A DNA stretch of 64,000 nucleotides. Source: Micrococcaceae bacterium (lineage in GTDB: Bacteria > Actinomycetota > Actinomycetes > Actinomycetales > Micrococcaceae). The notes below the pieces were generated by a model. It was not told where the DNA came from and made no database searches. It saw only the letters and a program-made list of their open reading frames with translations. Made by a program: the position numbers and the translations under genes. Positions 26,966 through 36,846 of this stretch are shown one piece after another. Every line of letters starts with the position of its first letter. The stretch's first letter is position 1. The DNA lies in the NCBI GenBank assembly GCA_013393415.1, contig JABXHI010000033.1:1-64000 (forward strand). Reading direction: 5' to 3'.

Positions 26966-29626
26966 ATGAATTCGCAATTCACTACCAAGTCGCAAGAGGC
27001 GCTATCTGCCGCGGCGATGAATGCCTCCACGGCGGGTAACCCGCAGATCGAGCCCGCACATGTGCTCAAAGCCCTGATGGACCAGCGCGAATCAGTTGCC
27101 GTGGCCGTATTGAAGGCCGCCGATGTCGCCCCCGATACCGTCTCGACACAAGCCTCGAGCCAGATAGCAGCCCTACCGAAAGTCTCGGGCTCCTCGGTGG
27201 CTGAAGCACAGCTTTCGCGCGCAGGGTTGGCTGTGATCTCGGCTGCCCAAACCCGAGCACAAGAACACCAGGATCAGTTTGTTTCGACCGAGCACCTCCT
27301 GCTCGGTTTGGCCGCCGATAGCGGTGACACCGGGCGCAGCCTGCGTGAAGCCGGGGCGACGGTCGATGCGCTGAACGTGGCAATGCAATCGGTGCGGGGT
27401 GATGCGAAAGTGACGTCGCCGGACCCAGAAGGCACCTTCCAATCGTTGGAACAGTATGGCACCGATCTGACCGAAGTTGCGGCATCCGGCAAACTTGACC
27501 CAGTGATCGGACGTGATGCCGAAGTCCGTCGCGTCATCCAGGTGCTGTCGCGTCGAACGAAAAACAACCCCGTGCTCATCGGTGAACCGGGCGTCGGCAA
27601 GACGGCCGTCGTCGAAGGGTTGGCGCAACGCATTGTGGCCGGTGACGTGCCCGAGTCGCTGCGTGGCAAACGGCTCATCTCGCTGGATCTTGGCGCGATG
27701 GTTGCGGGTGCGAAGTATCGTGGCGAATTCGAGGAGCGTCTCAAAGCAGTCCTGGAAGAAATCGCTGCGGCCGAGGGTGAAGTTGTCACATTTATCGATG
27801 AACTGCACACCGTGGTGGGCGCAGGTGCTGCCGAGGGTTCCATGGATGCGGGTAACATGCTCAAACCGATGCTGGCGCGTGGCGAGCTCCGGTTAATCGG
27901 GGCAACGACCCTGGACGAGTTCCGTGAGAATATTGAAAAGGATCCTGCTCTGGAGCGTCGTTTCCAGCAGGTTTTCGTCGGTGAACCGTCCGTGGACGAC
28001 AGCATCGCTATTCTGCGTGGGCTAAAAGAACGTTACGAGGCCCATCACAAGGTTGCGATTGCTGATGCGGCCTTAGTTGCGGCTGCGAATTTATCGAATC
28101 GGTATATTCCTGGCCGACGGTTACCTGATATGGCCATCGATTTGATGGACGAAGCGGCATCCCGGTTGCGGATGGAAATTGATTCTGCGCCGGAGGCGGT
28201 GGATAAACTACGACGTGCCGCTGACCGGTTGACGATGGAAGAGCTCGCGCTGCAAGGCGAAACCGATGCTGCTTCGGTGGAACGTTTGGCCGCCCTGCGT
28301 GCCGAACTTGCCGACACCAAAGAGGAACTTGCCGGCATGACCGCAAAGTGGGAAGCCGAGAAGGCGTCCCTGAATAAAGCCGGAGACTTGAGGGTGGCGT
28401 TAGACGAATTGCGTTCGAGTGCCGAGAGGGCACAACGCGATGGCGATCTGGCCGAAGCTTCACGGATTCTCTACGGTGAGATCCCAGAAGTCGAAAAGGA
28501 TCTGGCCGCGGCGGAGGCAGCTGATCAAACCGTCACGAGTGACGAAATGCCGATGGTGTCCGAGCAGGTTTCCGCTCAGGATATTGCTGAAGTCATCGAA
28601 GCCTGGACTGGTATCCCTGCCGGCCGCATGCTGTCGAGTGAACAAGAAAAGCTGTTGTACATGGAAGACGAGATCGGTGCCCGACTGATCGGCCAACGCC
28701 CAGCGGTTGAAGCCGTCTCCGATGCAGTGCGCCGATCGCGGGCAGGCATTGCTGATCCGGATCGTCCGATCGGATCGTTCCTGTTCCTAGGCCCAACCGG
28801 CGTGGGTAAAACTGAGTTGGCGAAATCGCTGGCTGAGTTCCTATTTGACGATGACCGGGCGATGGTTCGTCTCGACATGTCCGAGTATTCGGAGAAACAT
28901 TCGGTGGCACGACTTGTCGGGTCGCCTCCCGGATATGTTGGATATGACGAGGGTGGCCAGTTGACCGAAGCAGTGCGCCGTCGCCCGTATTCGGTTATCT
29001 TGCTCGACGAGGTCGAAAAGGCTCACCCGGAAATCTTCGACATCCTGCTCCAAGTGCTTGATGATGGCCGATTGACTGATGGACAAGGCCACACCGTGGA
29101 TTTCCGCAACACGATTTTGATCCTGACGTCCAACCTTGGCTCAGAGTTCCTCGTAGACCCGGCTCTTGAAGCACAGGACAAACATGCCAGGGTGGACGCC
29201 GCCGTGCGTGCTGCGTTCAAACCAGAGTTCTTGAACCGGTTGGATGACACGATCCAATTTGAGCCGTTGACTACCGAAGATCTCGTCAAGATTGTGGATC
29301 TGCAGATAGAACAGCTGGCCCAGCGTCTTTCTGAACGACGGTTACAGCTTGACGTGGCCCCCGCAGCTGCCGAGTGGTTGGCGAGGGTCGGTTATGATCC
29401 GGCATATGGCGCCCGTCCGCTACGCCGCTTAGTGCAGCGTGAGATTGGCGATACGTTGGCCAAGGAGATCTTGGCCCAGCGCGTCAAAGATGGGGACACG
29501 GTAACCGTCGATGCTGATGGCGACGGCATCCGTTTGGGAACCCAGCATGCTGATGGTTCGCACAATACCGTCGGCTCTGCTCAAGCCTCCGGCAGTGCTG
29601 ATGGCGCTGTGATTTCCGATTCGTAA
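26966..29626 (+). CDS. clpB: disaggregase ClpB (Hsp100)
   Basis: AAA+ unfoldase that works with DnaK to dissolve protein aggregates. The 886-residue protein has an N domain (residues 1-150), first AAA+ module with Walker A GEPGVGKT near residue 206, a coiled-coil middle domain (about 405-530), second Walker A GPTGVGKT near 609 and the Walker [15 protein letters not shown] 26966 has AAGGAG 5 bases before it; a TTG one codon earlier is less likely. The last 30 residues are a Gly/Ser/Ala-rich extension. Confidence 0.97.
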   Translation: MNSQFTTKSQEALSAAAMNASTAGNPQIEPAHVLKALMDQRESVAVAVLKAADVAPDTVSTQASSQIAALPKVSGSSVAEAQLSRAGLAVISAAQTRAQEHQDQFVSTEHLLLGLAADSGDTGRSLREAGATVDALNVAMQSVRGDAKVTSPDPEGTFQSLEQYGTDLTEVAASGKLDPVIGRDAEVRRVIQVLSRRTKNNPVLIGEPGVGKTAVVEGLAQRIVAGDVPESLRGKRLISLDLGAMVAGAKYRGEFEERLKAVLEEIAAAEGEVVTFIDELHTVVGAGAAEGSMDAGNMLKPMLARGELRLIGATTLDEFRENIEKDPALERRFQQVFVGEPSVDDSIAILRGLKERYEAHHKVAIADAALVAAANLSNRYIPGRRLPDMAIDLMDEAASRLRMEIDSAPEAVDKLRRAADRLTMEELALQGETDAASVERLAALRAELADTKEELAGMTAKWEAEKASLNKAGDLRVALDELRSSAERAQRDGDLAEASRILYGEIPEVEKDLAAAEAADQTVTSDEMPMVSEQVSAQDIAEVIEAWTGIPAGRMLSSEQEKLLYMEDEIGARLIGQRPAVEAVSDAVRRSRAGIADPDRPIGSFLFLGPTGVGKTELAKSLAEFLFDDDRAMVRLDMSEYSEKHSVARLVGSPPGYVGYDEGGQLTEAVRRRPYSVILLDEVEKAHPEIFDILLQVLDDGRLTDGQGHTVDFRNTILILTSNLGSEFLVDPALEAQDKHARVDAAVRAAFKPEFLNRLDDTIQFEPLTTEDLVKIVDLQIEQLAQRLSERRLQLDVAPAAAEWLARVGYDPAYGARPLRRLVQREIGDTLAKEILAQRVKDGDTVTVDADGDGIRLGTQHADGSHNTVGSAQASGSADGAVISDS

Positions 29627-29701
29627 ACTATCAACCTAGGGTGCTCGTACCTCAGCACTCGAGAGTCCGCAGCACTTCAGGGCTGCTATCAGCTGTGGAA
29701 G

Positions 29702-30487
29702 TTATGACGCGTCGTCGGTGGTTTCCTCATCGGCGGCGGTCTCTTCCGCGGTTGCGTCGTCTGTGGTGTCTTGAGTGTCTTCCGGGGCAGCCTCGACGGC
29801 TTCATCAGCGGTTTGGATTGGATCTTCGGACTGTTCTTGTTCGGAACGCTGATCGTCGACGGCTGGTTCCTCAACCAAAGATTCTGTGAAGTTCGTTTCA
29901 TCATTAGTGGAAACGACGCAGTCGATGCGACGATCCGCATCATTTTCCCAGGTGTACTGGGAAGGGCGTGAGGTGTTGATTGAGTATGTGGTCTGCGTGT
30001 TCTCCAACAGTGGGATATCCGCACAGAAGGCCTCTGAAGATTCAAGAAGTTCGTCTTCGCCTGGGTAGGACATATCTGTCGAGTACACCTGACGTCCTAC
30101 GAGCTGCGCGTTGTGGGGCGTGGAACACTCGACAATGTCGGCTGGTTCGCCCGCATCGGTGTAATCGGCGAGACAATCGCCCGGCAAAAAGTTCTCGGGG
30201 GACACGTTCGCGGCGATGATGCCATCCAAGCCAGGGGAGGGGTTACGGGTTGTTGTTTCTTCGGGGCTCTCTGCGTTCTGCTCCGAGTCGGAAGAGCTGA
30301 AGCTGTAGACAAAGAACATGACGATCGCCAGCACCACGACGAGCACGGATAAGAAAATTATCCATGAATTCCGTCGTGAACGGCGCTCTTGGCGTTGCCG
30401 TAGTTGGCGACGCGTCGGCGCCGAGCGTTCTTCAGCTGACAGCGGAGGCTCGGACTCCGTGTTTGGCTGGTCGTCGGCTGGTGTCAT
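29702..30487 (-). CDS. membrane-anchored septum-formation-domain protein
   Basis: The 261-residue protein has a basic N-terminus (RRQLRQRQERRSRRN), one span at about residues 43-65 (WIIFLSVLVVVLAIVMFFVYSF), an external domain with GDCLADYTD, VECSTPHNAQLVGRQVY and later Cys pairs (AFCADI, RIDCVV), and an acidic Thr/Glu/Ala tail of about 60 residues. The external part fits the Septum_form (PF13845-like) domain of actinobacterial envelope proteins. Role unknown. Convergent with clpB. Confidence 0.75.
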   Translation of the reverse strand: MTPADDQPNTESEPPLSAEERSAPTRRQLRQRQERRSRRNSWIIFLSVLVVVLAIVMFFVYSFSSSDSEQNAESPEETTTRNPSPGLDGIIAANVSPENFLPGDCLADYTDAGEPADIVECSTPHNAQLVGRQVYSTDMSYPGEDELLESSEAFCADIPLLENTQTTYSINTSRPSQYTWENDADRRIDCVVSTNDETNFTESLVEEPAVDDQRSEQEQSEDPIQTADEAVEAAPEDTQDTTDDATAEETAADEETTDDAS

Positions 30488-30756
30488 GCCGGTCCATCAT
30501 CCTTCCTGGCAGCAGTCAGTATCGATTGCGTCCCCACTCGCTGAGAGCACCGCGCCCGAGTTCCTGCTAGTTATTAGCTGATCCTAGAGCGTAAGCCCCG
30601 GTTATACCAGACATATTTTAGCCGCAAAGGGGCGAACTCTACTCAAACATGTTAACCTGGTTATCACGAACCATTACGCAAAAGAGACCTCGGCGACAAT
30701 GTGGGCCTTATATTGTCGCTTTTGGGGGCACAGAGACCGCGAAGGGGGTCACGCTC
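30488..30756. other. intergenic region before the DUF3073 gene
   Basis: Divergent promoter region of the septum-formation-type gene and the DUF3073 gene. I see no gene. AAGGGGGTC ahead of ATG 30757 is the ribosome-binding site of the DUF3073 gene. No clear operator or hairpin was found. Confidence 0.4.
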
Positions 30757-30963
30757 ATGGGGCGCGGCCGTCAAAAGGCAAAGGCAACCCGTCAGGCACG
30801 GGACATGAAGTACTTCTCGCCAGCTACCGACTTGGCAGCATTGGAGCGAGAGCTATCCGCCGAGAAACCAGATAGAGCAGCAGACAACGAGTACGCCGAA
30901 CACGCGGACACCTATGACGTCTACGATGACGATGGGTACGACGAGGACTCTTCGTATTCGTAG
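30757..30963 (+). CDS. DUF3073 protein
   Basis: A 68-residue protein beginning MGRGRQKAKATRQARDMKY, the conserved start of the actinobacterial DUF3073 family, followed by an acidic Tyr/Asp-rich C-terminus. The upstream open frame to 30649 lacks homology. The basic head suggests nucleic acid or ribosome contact, but no function is established. Confidence 0.88.
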   Translation: MGRGRQKAKATRQARDMKYFSPATDLAALERELSAEKPDRAADNEYAEHADTYDVYDDDGYDEDSSYS

Positions 30964-31013
30964 GGCTGCTTGTCGCAGGGTTTCCCTAACATTTGAAAGA
31001 TCGGCACGGTGAG

Positions 31014-32018
31014 ATGACAGGATCATCTGACCGGCCGATTTCTTTCGAGACCTCTTCTCTTGCTGAGGATCACCCAACATACGCAACGCACCAGGCGGCA
31101 CTGCGTTCCGTGCAGCGCGTTATCGAGACTCGCGCGCCCTATCAAAACGTTGAAGTCGCGTCGACTGGACTCGGTCAGCTGCTGAAGCTTAACCCTGTCA
31201 TTCTGACTGGTGCTGGTATGTCCACAGATTCCGGGATTCCTGACTATCGGGGTCCGGAAGGTTCGCTGCGCCATTCGCGGCCTATGACATACCAAGAATT
31301 CTTGCACGATGACGCGGCACGACAGCGTTATTGGGCGCGTTCATTTGTCGGTTGGCAGCACCTCAACGACGCGTCCCCGCATACCGGTCATGAAATCATT
31401 GCCCGATGGAATGCAGCCGGTCTCATTGCAGGTGTCGTGACGCAAAATGTTGATGGTCTGCATCAGCGCAGCCAACGTGCAGCTGATTCGGAAGCCGGCT
31501 CCGCGTCGTCCTCGGGACCGGTCATTGCTTTGCACGGTTCGATGGATGAGATCGAATGCTTGGTGTGCGGGGTCAAGGAGCAGCGTGAAGCATTCGGCCA
31601 ACGCCTACAACAAGCGAATCAGGAAGTTGCTGAGCACTGGAACGTGACTCAGGACAACATTAACCCCGACGGTGACGCCCGAATTCCACAGCAGTGGGTT
31701 GATGAATTCACCATGGTTAGGTGTCTGAATTGTGGCTCCACAAAGTTGAAACCTACGGTGGTGTACTTCGGCGAAATCGTTCCACAACAACGCAAACGCG
31801 CCATTCAAGACTTGCTAGAAAACTCCGGTGCATTGATCGTCGTTGGGTCGTCGTTGGCAGTGATGAGTGGTTATCGTATGCTGCTGGAGACTGATCGTGC
31901 GCGGAAACCTATTGGTGTGATCAATCGTGGCCCCACGCGGGGAGAAGAGCGTGCAACGTTCCGCTGGCGTGCCGGGGTCAAAGAAGCTCTCGAATGGCTC
32001 GACGCGGAAACGTTCTAG
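31014..32018 (+). CDS. Sir2-family NAD-dependent deacylase (SIRT4-like)
   Basis: NAD-dependent removal of acyl groups from lysines. The 334-residue protein has the NAD motif GAGMSTDSGIPDYRG, TQNVDGLHQR, catalytic LHGSMDEIEC and two Cys pairs for zinc (CLVC and CLNC) separated by about 50 residues, with NPDGDARIP in between and LKPTVVYFGE after. That long insert with NPDGD is typical of class II (SIRT4-type) sirtuins, some of which are lipoamidases. Start ATG 31014 is chosen; a TTG at 30993 is possible. Convergent with the DUF222 gene, 2 bp apart. Confidence 0.88.
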   Translation: MTGSSDRPISFETSSLAEDHPTYATHQAALRSVQRVIETRAPYQNVEVASTGLGQLLKLNPVILTGAGMSTDSGIPDYRGPEGSLRHSRPMTYQEFLHDDAARQRYWARSFVGWQHLNDASPHTGHEIIARWNAAGLIAGVVTQNVDGLHQRSQRAADSEAGSASSSGPVIALHGSMDEIECLVCGVKEQREAFGQRLQQANQEVAEHWNVTQDNINPDGDARIPQQWVDEFTMVRCLNCGSTKLKPTVVYFGEIVPQQRKRAIQDLLENSGALIVVGSSLAVMSGYRMLLETDRARKPIGVINRGPTRGEERATFRWRAGVKEALEWLDAETF

Positions 32019-32020
32019 CA

Positions 32021-34150
32021 TCATGCGTGCCAATATATGTTGCGGTATCGAGTCTGAGTGGGATCCTGACTCGTCGGGAGACTGCAAGATGGTAGTCCAT
32101 CTTGTTCCATGTGCAGTACGATCAACTCCTGATGTACGGCCTTGTGATGACTCCGACAGACCAAACCAGCATTCGCCAACGACGTGGGTCCGTCCTGACT
32201 CCACGGTTGTAGGTGGTGAGGCTCGCACCATGACGCCGGGCGAGGACAGCCAGGCACGATACAGCCACGATCCCGAACGTGCAAAGCCCTTCTGATGGCA
32301 GGTGGGAAAAGTCGTTGGGCTCTTCCGGCGTCCAATGGCTGCGATGCGGTACCTAAGACCATGGGGACGATCTTCTGTGTACAGGCTTGTTGACGAGCTA
32401 ACCCGAAATCGATCTGAACATTTCCCGGTGACCCGTGGGGCGTCGGCAAGCTGCGCTCTTGGTGTTTGAGACGCTCTGCAATCTTGGCGAGTTCTGACGT
32501 GTAGTCAGTCTCACTTGGATCCCCAGGGTCTGGTAGTGAATCGGGCGATCGACCTATCAGGTCACGCAGAGAGATCTCGACAATGAGCTCAAGATTGGGA
32601 CGTAATAGCTGGTATCCGTCAGGAACATACGCGGCCAAAGGGTCGGATGAATTTTTCGAATGTTGTTGCTCGATATGTTGCAGCTCCGGAGCACTGGGCG
32701 GCTCGTGATCCACACCGAGAATATCTGCCACGACTTCTGAGTGTTCCGCTGCTTTTTGCAACGCTGTGTCGCGCCGTCGTTGTTCCTCATCGGTAGCATG
32801 GTGGTCGTAGGTCTTGTGCAGAATAAGCCCCGAGGACAGGAAATCCATAAGCGTATGGAGCCATCGTTCGGCTCTCGTTTGGCCATCGAATAACTGTCCA
32901 ATACCGTAATCGATATCCTCCGGCGTAATGCGTGAATCACCTGCAACTTCCTCGGTTGACTTTTCATTTCCGTCAGCCGGGTGCTTGCCGGTGCCCTTGG
33001 CCTCCTCGTGGGCTTGTGCCCGCATCGTGGAGGTGACTGAATCGAGTTTCGTGGCAAATTCTCGCATGGCGTTGAGCTGCAACAACTCCGCGTCATCGAC
33101 GATCGCCGTGACCTTGTGCAAACTGTCACCAACCTGACCGTCATAGAACAGGCCCTTTTCGTGTTTCATTTGGTCGTCAGTCAGCGGCTTCTTCGGTCCG
33201 ACCAGAGCATTCGTAACAGCTTCACTGCAGGCTTTGGCATATCGGCTGAACGTATACGGATCATTTCGCTCCGCGTGATACACAAAATTCTTCTCGTGCT
33301 CTTGCACTAAATCATCGGCTGCAGTTTCATCACCACCAGCCCGACGATAGGCCTGCCGGATTTCAGAAAGTTTTTCGTCAGCGGTCGTCGCGGACGCAAA
33401 TGGGATGCGTCCCCTCGCTAAATGTTCGGCTACCCGTGGTGTCTTGAGTTTACGCCGACGGTATTCCATGTCGGGCCACAGTGACGCCGCGGCGGTGATC
33501 CGCTTATCAACAGTACTGAACGTGGCCCGTAAAAGGCTTGCCACGTATGAGGTCGCGGCAGCCAGGGGAGTCTTTTCGCGACTCTGTCCGGGGATCTTCA
33601 CTTCGCCATGTGACCGACGCAGATGCTGCACAAGATCTGCCGTGGCACGAATGTTGACGGTTTCTGCCAGGCGTGCATTTTCTTCGCGAATTTGCGCATA
33701 TTCCGATAGTGACAGTTTCGCCGGTGGCGTGGCGTCCTCGGCCCGAGCATGATCGTTACCAGTCTGCTGCGAGTCCGTGAAGCCGTGTTGTGAAGGGTCT
33801 AAAGGCGCAAACAACTCTGAGTGGTCACTCGTCGTCAGAAGCTCTTGTTGACATAGGGTGACCTGTGTTTGCAGTGCCTCAAGTTCAGCTGGATTCAGGG
33901 ATCTCAGTATAGAGCCAAGCTGCTGGTCCACAGATTCGTGTGCAGCATGCATGACGTTGGAGGTTTGTTGGTGAAAGGGTAATACGTCCTCCCAGGATTT
34001 GAACGCTGGCTTGTGATTGCTCTGATACTCAGGGTCGGTCTTGGTTTCGTCGGCATACACATCGGCGTACAAGGCGCCAGCCAGTAAGTTGGCTGACGCA
34101 CGTGGTGCAGAGCCAATAGCAGATCCGGATGATGGGATTGCAGACGACAT
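32021..34150 (-). CDS. DUF222/13E12-family HNH endonuclease-like protein
   Basis: The 709-residue protein has the DUF222 region (about residues 100-480) and a C-terminal HNH domain with CIVPGCPRPASWCEPHHLQPWSQDG, a conserved Asn (SLANAGL) and CRSHHKAVH, so metal and catalytic residues are intact. Such genes occur in many near-identical copies in mycobacteria and Micrococcales; their role is unknown and they are suspected mobile or repetitive. AAGGAGGTGACC precedes ATG 34150. A 6-bp inverted repeat (AAGTGG/CCACTT, 34167-34183) lies just upstream. Confidence 0.85.
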   Translation of the reverse strand: MSSAIPSSGSAIGSAPRASANLLAGALYADVYADETKTDPEYQSNHKPAFKSWEDVLPFHQQTSNVMHAAHESVDQQLGSILRSLNPAELEALQTQVTLCQQELLTTSDHSELFAPLDPSQHGFTDSQQTGNDHARAEDATPPAKLSLSEYAQIREENARLAETVNIRATADLVQHLRRSHGEVKIPGQSREKTPLAAATSYVASLLRATFSTVDKRITAAASLWPDMEYRRRKLKTPRVAEHLARGRIPFASATTADEKLSEIRQAYRRAGGDETAADDLVQEHEKNFVYHAERNDPYTFSRYAKACSEAVTNALVGPKKPLTDDQMKHEKGLFYDGQVGDSLHKVTAIVDDAELLQLNAMREFATKLDSVTSTMRAQAHEEAKGTGKHPADGNEKSTEEVAGDSRITPEDIDYGIGQLFDGQTRAERWLHTLMDFLSSGLILHKTYDHHATDEEQRRRDTALQKAAEHSEVVADILGVDHEPPSAPELQHIEQQHSKNSSDPLAAYVPDGYQLLRPNLELIVEISLRDLIGRSPDSLPDPGDPSETDYTSELAKIAERLKHQERSLPTPHGSPGNVQIDFGLARQQACTQKIVPMVLGTASQPLDAGRAQRLFPPAIRRALHVRDRGCIVPGCPRPASWCEPHHLQPWSQDGPTSLANAGLVCRSHHKAVHQELIVLHMEQDGLPSCSLPTSQDPTQTRYRNIYWHA

Positions 34151-34434
34151 CGGGTCACCTCCTTCCAAGTGGTCGTTCCACTTTCGCTGAGAGGTCGCCG
34201 CTCATGGACACAGCTAGAGCAAACTGTGGAAAAACCCGGCACATCTACGGCAGTGTGGAAAACCTGCGCTGCCCGTTTGTCGTGCACATAGTATGAGAGC
34301 GCGTCATGCGGTATCGGTGATGCCTTGTGAAGAAGGCAGCGACATTCGGGTGCCCAGGGTTTCGAATTCAGCTGCCCTAGGTAAACTGGGTTCGATCGAA
34401 CTGTGTACCATGACATTCAAAGGAAGGTCGATCC

Positions 34435-36048
34435 GTGACTCCAACTAACGCAACCACGACACCAACGTCGCCGGCCAGCTATGAACCGCTGACTCCGCTG
34501 GCCTTCTTGGGGCGGAGTGCCGCTACGTTCCCAGAGCGTGAAGCCGTCATTTATGGCACGCGACGTTCCACCTATGCACAGTTTGAATCCGAAGTGCAGC
34601 AGCTTGCGCGGGCGCTGTCGAAAAGCATCAAACCCGGACAAGTCGTGAGTTTCGTAGCTCCCAATACTCCAGAAATGCTGGCCGCGCACTACGCGGTTCC
34701 ACTCATTGGTGCGGTACTGAACCCGCTCAATCCTCGTCTGGCAGGCCGAGAGTTCAGCTACATTTTTGAGCACGCAGAGTCTGAAATCGTGTTCGTCGAC
34801 TCAGAAGTCGCTGACATTGTATCCAGCGCCGCTGCTGGAATGAAGAATCCGCCGGCAGTCATCGAACTTGTCGACAATGAATTTGGTGTCCAGCCGACCG
34901 GGGACTTGCCCACATACACAGATTTTATGGCGGCAGCACCCGAGCAGACATCCGAGAACACGTTTACCTATGATGTCGCCGATGAACTCGGTGCTATCAC
35001 GCTGAACTACACTTCGGGGACTACGGGCCCGCCCAAAGGTGTCTTGTACACGCATCGGGGAGCCTACCTGTCAGCACAGGCCAACGCCCAGCATTATCAG
35101 CTTGACGGCTCCTCCAAGTACCTGTGGACGTTGCCAATGTTCCACTGTAATGGCTGGACCATGACGTGGGGCGTCACAGCAACTGCCTCCACACACGTCT
35201 GTCTGCGCGCGGTGCGCCAGGACGCCATCTGGGATGCGTTTGATCACGAAAGCATCACGCATCTGTGCGGCGCTCCAATTGTGGCGGCATCTATCATTGA
35301 AGCTGACCGAGCCCACCCAATGGGGCATCCCGTCCGCCTGATTACAGCCGCCTCCGCCCCGCCACCCTCGGTGATCGAAGGCCTCGAAAAGCTCAGCATT
35401 ACCCCGATCCACGTGTACGGTCTCACGGAAACCTATGGTCCAGCAACCATCAATGAACCTCACGAACATTGGGCATCCCTGTCCGTAACTGAACGCGCTC
35501 GCATGCTGGCCCGCCAGGGCGTGCCGATGTTGCAAAACTCGCAAGCTGCCATTGTGGACCCCGAGGGGAACCAGCTCCCTGCCGACGGTGAAACCCAGGG
35601 CGAAGTGGTCATCCGAGGCAACGGTGTCATGGCTGGCTACTACAAGAACCCTGAAGCTACCGAGGAATCCTTTGCGGGAGGCTGGTTCCACACCGGTGAT
35701 ATCGGTGTACAACACCCAGACGGTTACATCCAGTTGATGGATCGCCTCAAGGACATCATCATTTCGGGCGGCGAGAACATTTCCTCCATTGAAGTTGAAG
35801 GCGTCTTGCACTCGCATCCGGCAGTTTCAGATGTTGCCGTGATCGGTGCCCCAGACGACCGATGGGGCGAACGGCCCGTCGCCTACGTTGTTGTCAACGG
35901 CGACGTCACCTCCGATGCGCTGCGCGAACACTGCCGCGCCGAACTCGCCGGGTTCAAAGTCCCTGACGCGTTTCACCTGATCGAAGAGCTCCCGCGTTCT
36001 TCAACCGGTAAAATCCGGAAAACCGAGCTTCGCGCGATGGCTGACTAG
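34435..36048 (+). CDS. acyl-CoA synthetase (AMP-binding)
   Basis: Activates a fatty or other carboxylic acid to acyl-CoA through an acyl-AMP. The 537-residue protein has the AMP motif YTSGTTGPPKGV (about residue 190), VYGLTETYGPATIN, GWFHTGDIG, and the C-terminal RLKDIIISGGENIS hinge and SSTGKIRKTELR lysine. GTG start at 34435 follows AAAGGAAGG. Chain-length specificity cannot be read. It converges on an enoyl-CoA hydratase gene with a 4-bp overlap of stops, suggesting a shared fatty-acid context. Confidence 0.9.
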   Translation: MTPTNATTTPTSPASYEPLTPLAFLGRSAATFPEREAVIYGTRRSTYAQFESEVQQLARALSKSIKPGQVVSFVAPNTPEMLAAHYAVPLIGAVLNPLNPRLAGREFSYIFEHAESEIVFVDSEVADIVSSAAAGMKNPPAVIELVDNEFGVQPTGDLPTYTDFMAAAPEQTSENTFTYDVADELGAITLNYTSGTTGPPKGVLYTHRGAYLSAQANAQHYQLDGSSKYLWTLPMFHCNGWTMTWGVTATASTHVCLRAVRQDAIWDAFDHESITHLCGAPIVAASIIEADRAHPMGHPVRLITAASAPPPSVIEGLEKLSITPIHVYGLTETYGPATINEPHEHWASLSVTERARMLARQGVPMLQNSQAAIVDPEGNQLPADGETQGEVVIRGNGVMAGYYKNPEATEESFAGGWFHTGDIGVQHPDGYIQLMDRLKDIIISGGENISSIEVEGVLHSHPAVSDVAVIGAPDDRWGERPVAYVVVNGDVTSDALREHCRAELAGFKVPDAFHLIEELPRSSTGKIRKTELRAMAD

Positions 36049-36824
36049 TCCTGGTCGTGCCGCCAGACGGGATCGCGCTTTTCTAAGAATGCGTCGATTC
36101 CTTCTTGGGCATCGTACAGAGAGGCATTGGCTGTCATGACCTCGGACATTTTCTCGTAGGCTTCGACGGTGCCGAGGTCGAGTTGTTCATAGAACGCCTG
36201 CTTGCCGATGGCCACGGTGGCCGCTGATGCGCTCGCAACCTGGTTCGCTAGCGCGACGACCTCGGTGTCCAAGTCCTCGTCGGCAACAACATGGGACACG
36301 AGCCCGTGCGCCAAAGCGGTATCGGCGGAAAGTTGCTCGCCCGTCAATAACATCCGCATGGCCATTTTTCGGCCGACCGCCCGACTCACCGCAACCATGG
36401 GGGTGGAACAGAAGAGGCCGATCCGAACGCCCGGCGTGGCAAACCGGGCGGTTTCAGCTGCTATGGCCAAATCACAAGTCGCAACCAGTTGGCATCCCGC
36501 AGCAGTAGCCAAACCTTGCACTTTGGCAATCACCGGTTGAGGAATGCGCTGGATGGTCAGCATCAACTGGGTACAGACGTCGAACAGTTCACGATGGGTG
36601 CTCTCATCAGCACCATGAATTTCGGCCAGATCATGGCCGGCCGAAAACACCTTCCCCACGGAGGCCAGGATGACGACGTGCACATCGCTACGCTGCCCAA
36701 CCTCATGGAACGTTTCGGTCAACTCGCGCATCGCGGCCAACGATAACGCACCCATCTTGGCCGGGTTATCTAGCGTGACGGTCGCTATAGTGCCGGCAAC
36801 GTCAAGTCTCACGTAAGCTGTCAT
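36045..36824 (-). CDS. enoyl-CoA hydratase/isomerase family protein
   Basis: A 259-residue crotonase-fold protein with the oxyanion-hole motifs (VFSAGHDLAEIHG and AAGCQLVATCDLAIAAE) and the C-terminal KQAFYEQLDL helix. The two catalytic Glu positions of classical hydratases are not clearly both present, so it may be an isomerase or another crotonase type. ATG 36824 has AAGGGG about 7 bases upstream; the open frame to 36920 would overlap purM. Confidence 0.87.
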   Translation of the reverse strand: MTAYVRLDVAGTIATVTLDNPAKMGALSLAAMRELTETFHEVGQRSDVHVVILASVGKVFSAGHDLAEIHGADESTHRELFDVCTQLMLTIQRIPQPVIAKVQGLATAAGCQLVATCDLAIAAETARFATPGVRIGLFCSTPMVAVSRAVGRKMAMRMLLTGEQLSADTALAHGLVSHVVADEDLDTEVVALANQVASASAATVAIGKQAFYEQLDLGTVEAYEKMSEVMTANASLYDAQEGIDAFLEKRDPVWRHDQD

Positions 36825-36846
36825 CGCTGTCCCCTTGGTCCGGAAA

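Noticed and set aside
32021-34150. DUF222-HNH gene as a self-splicing or homing element
   Set aside because: It is a free-standing gene with its own ribosome-binding site and no host gene is interrupted; such genes are common in this order.
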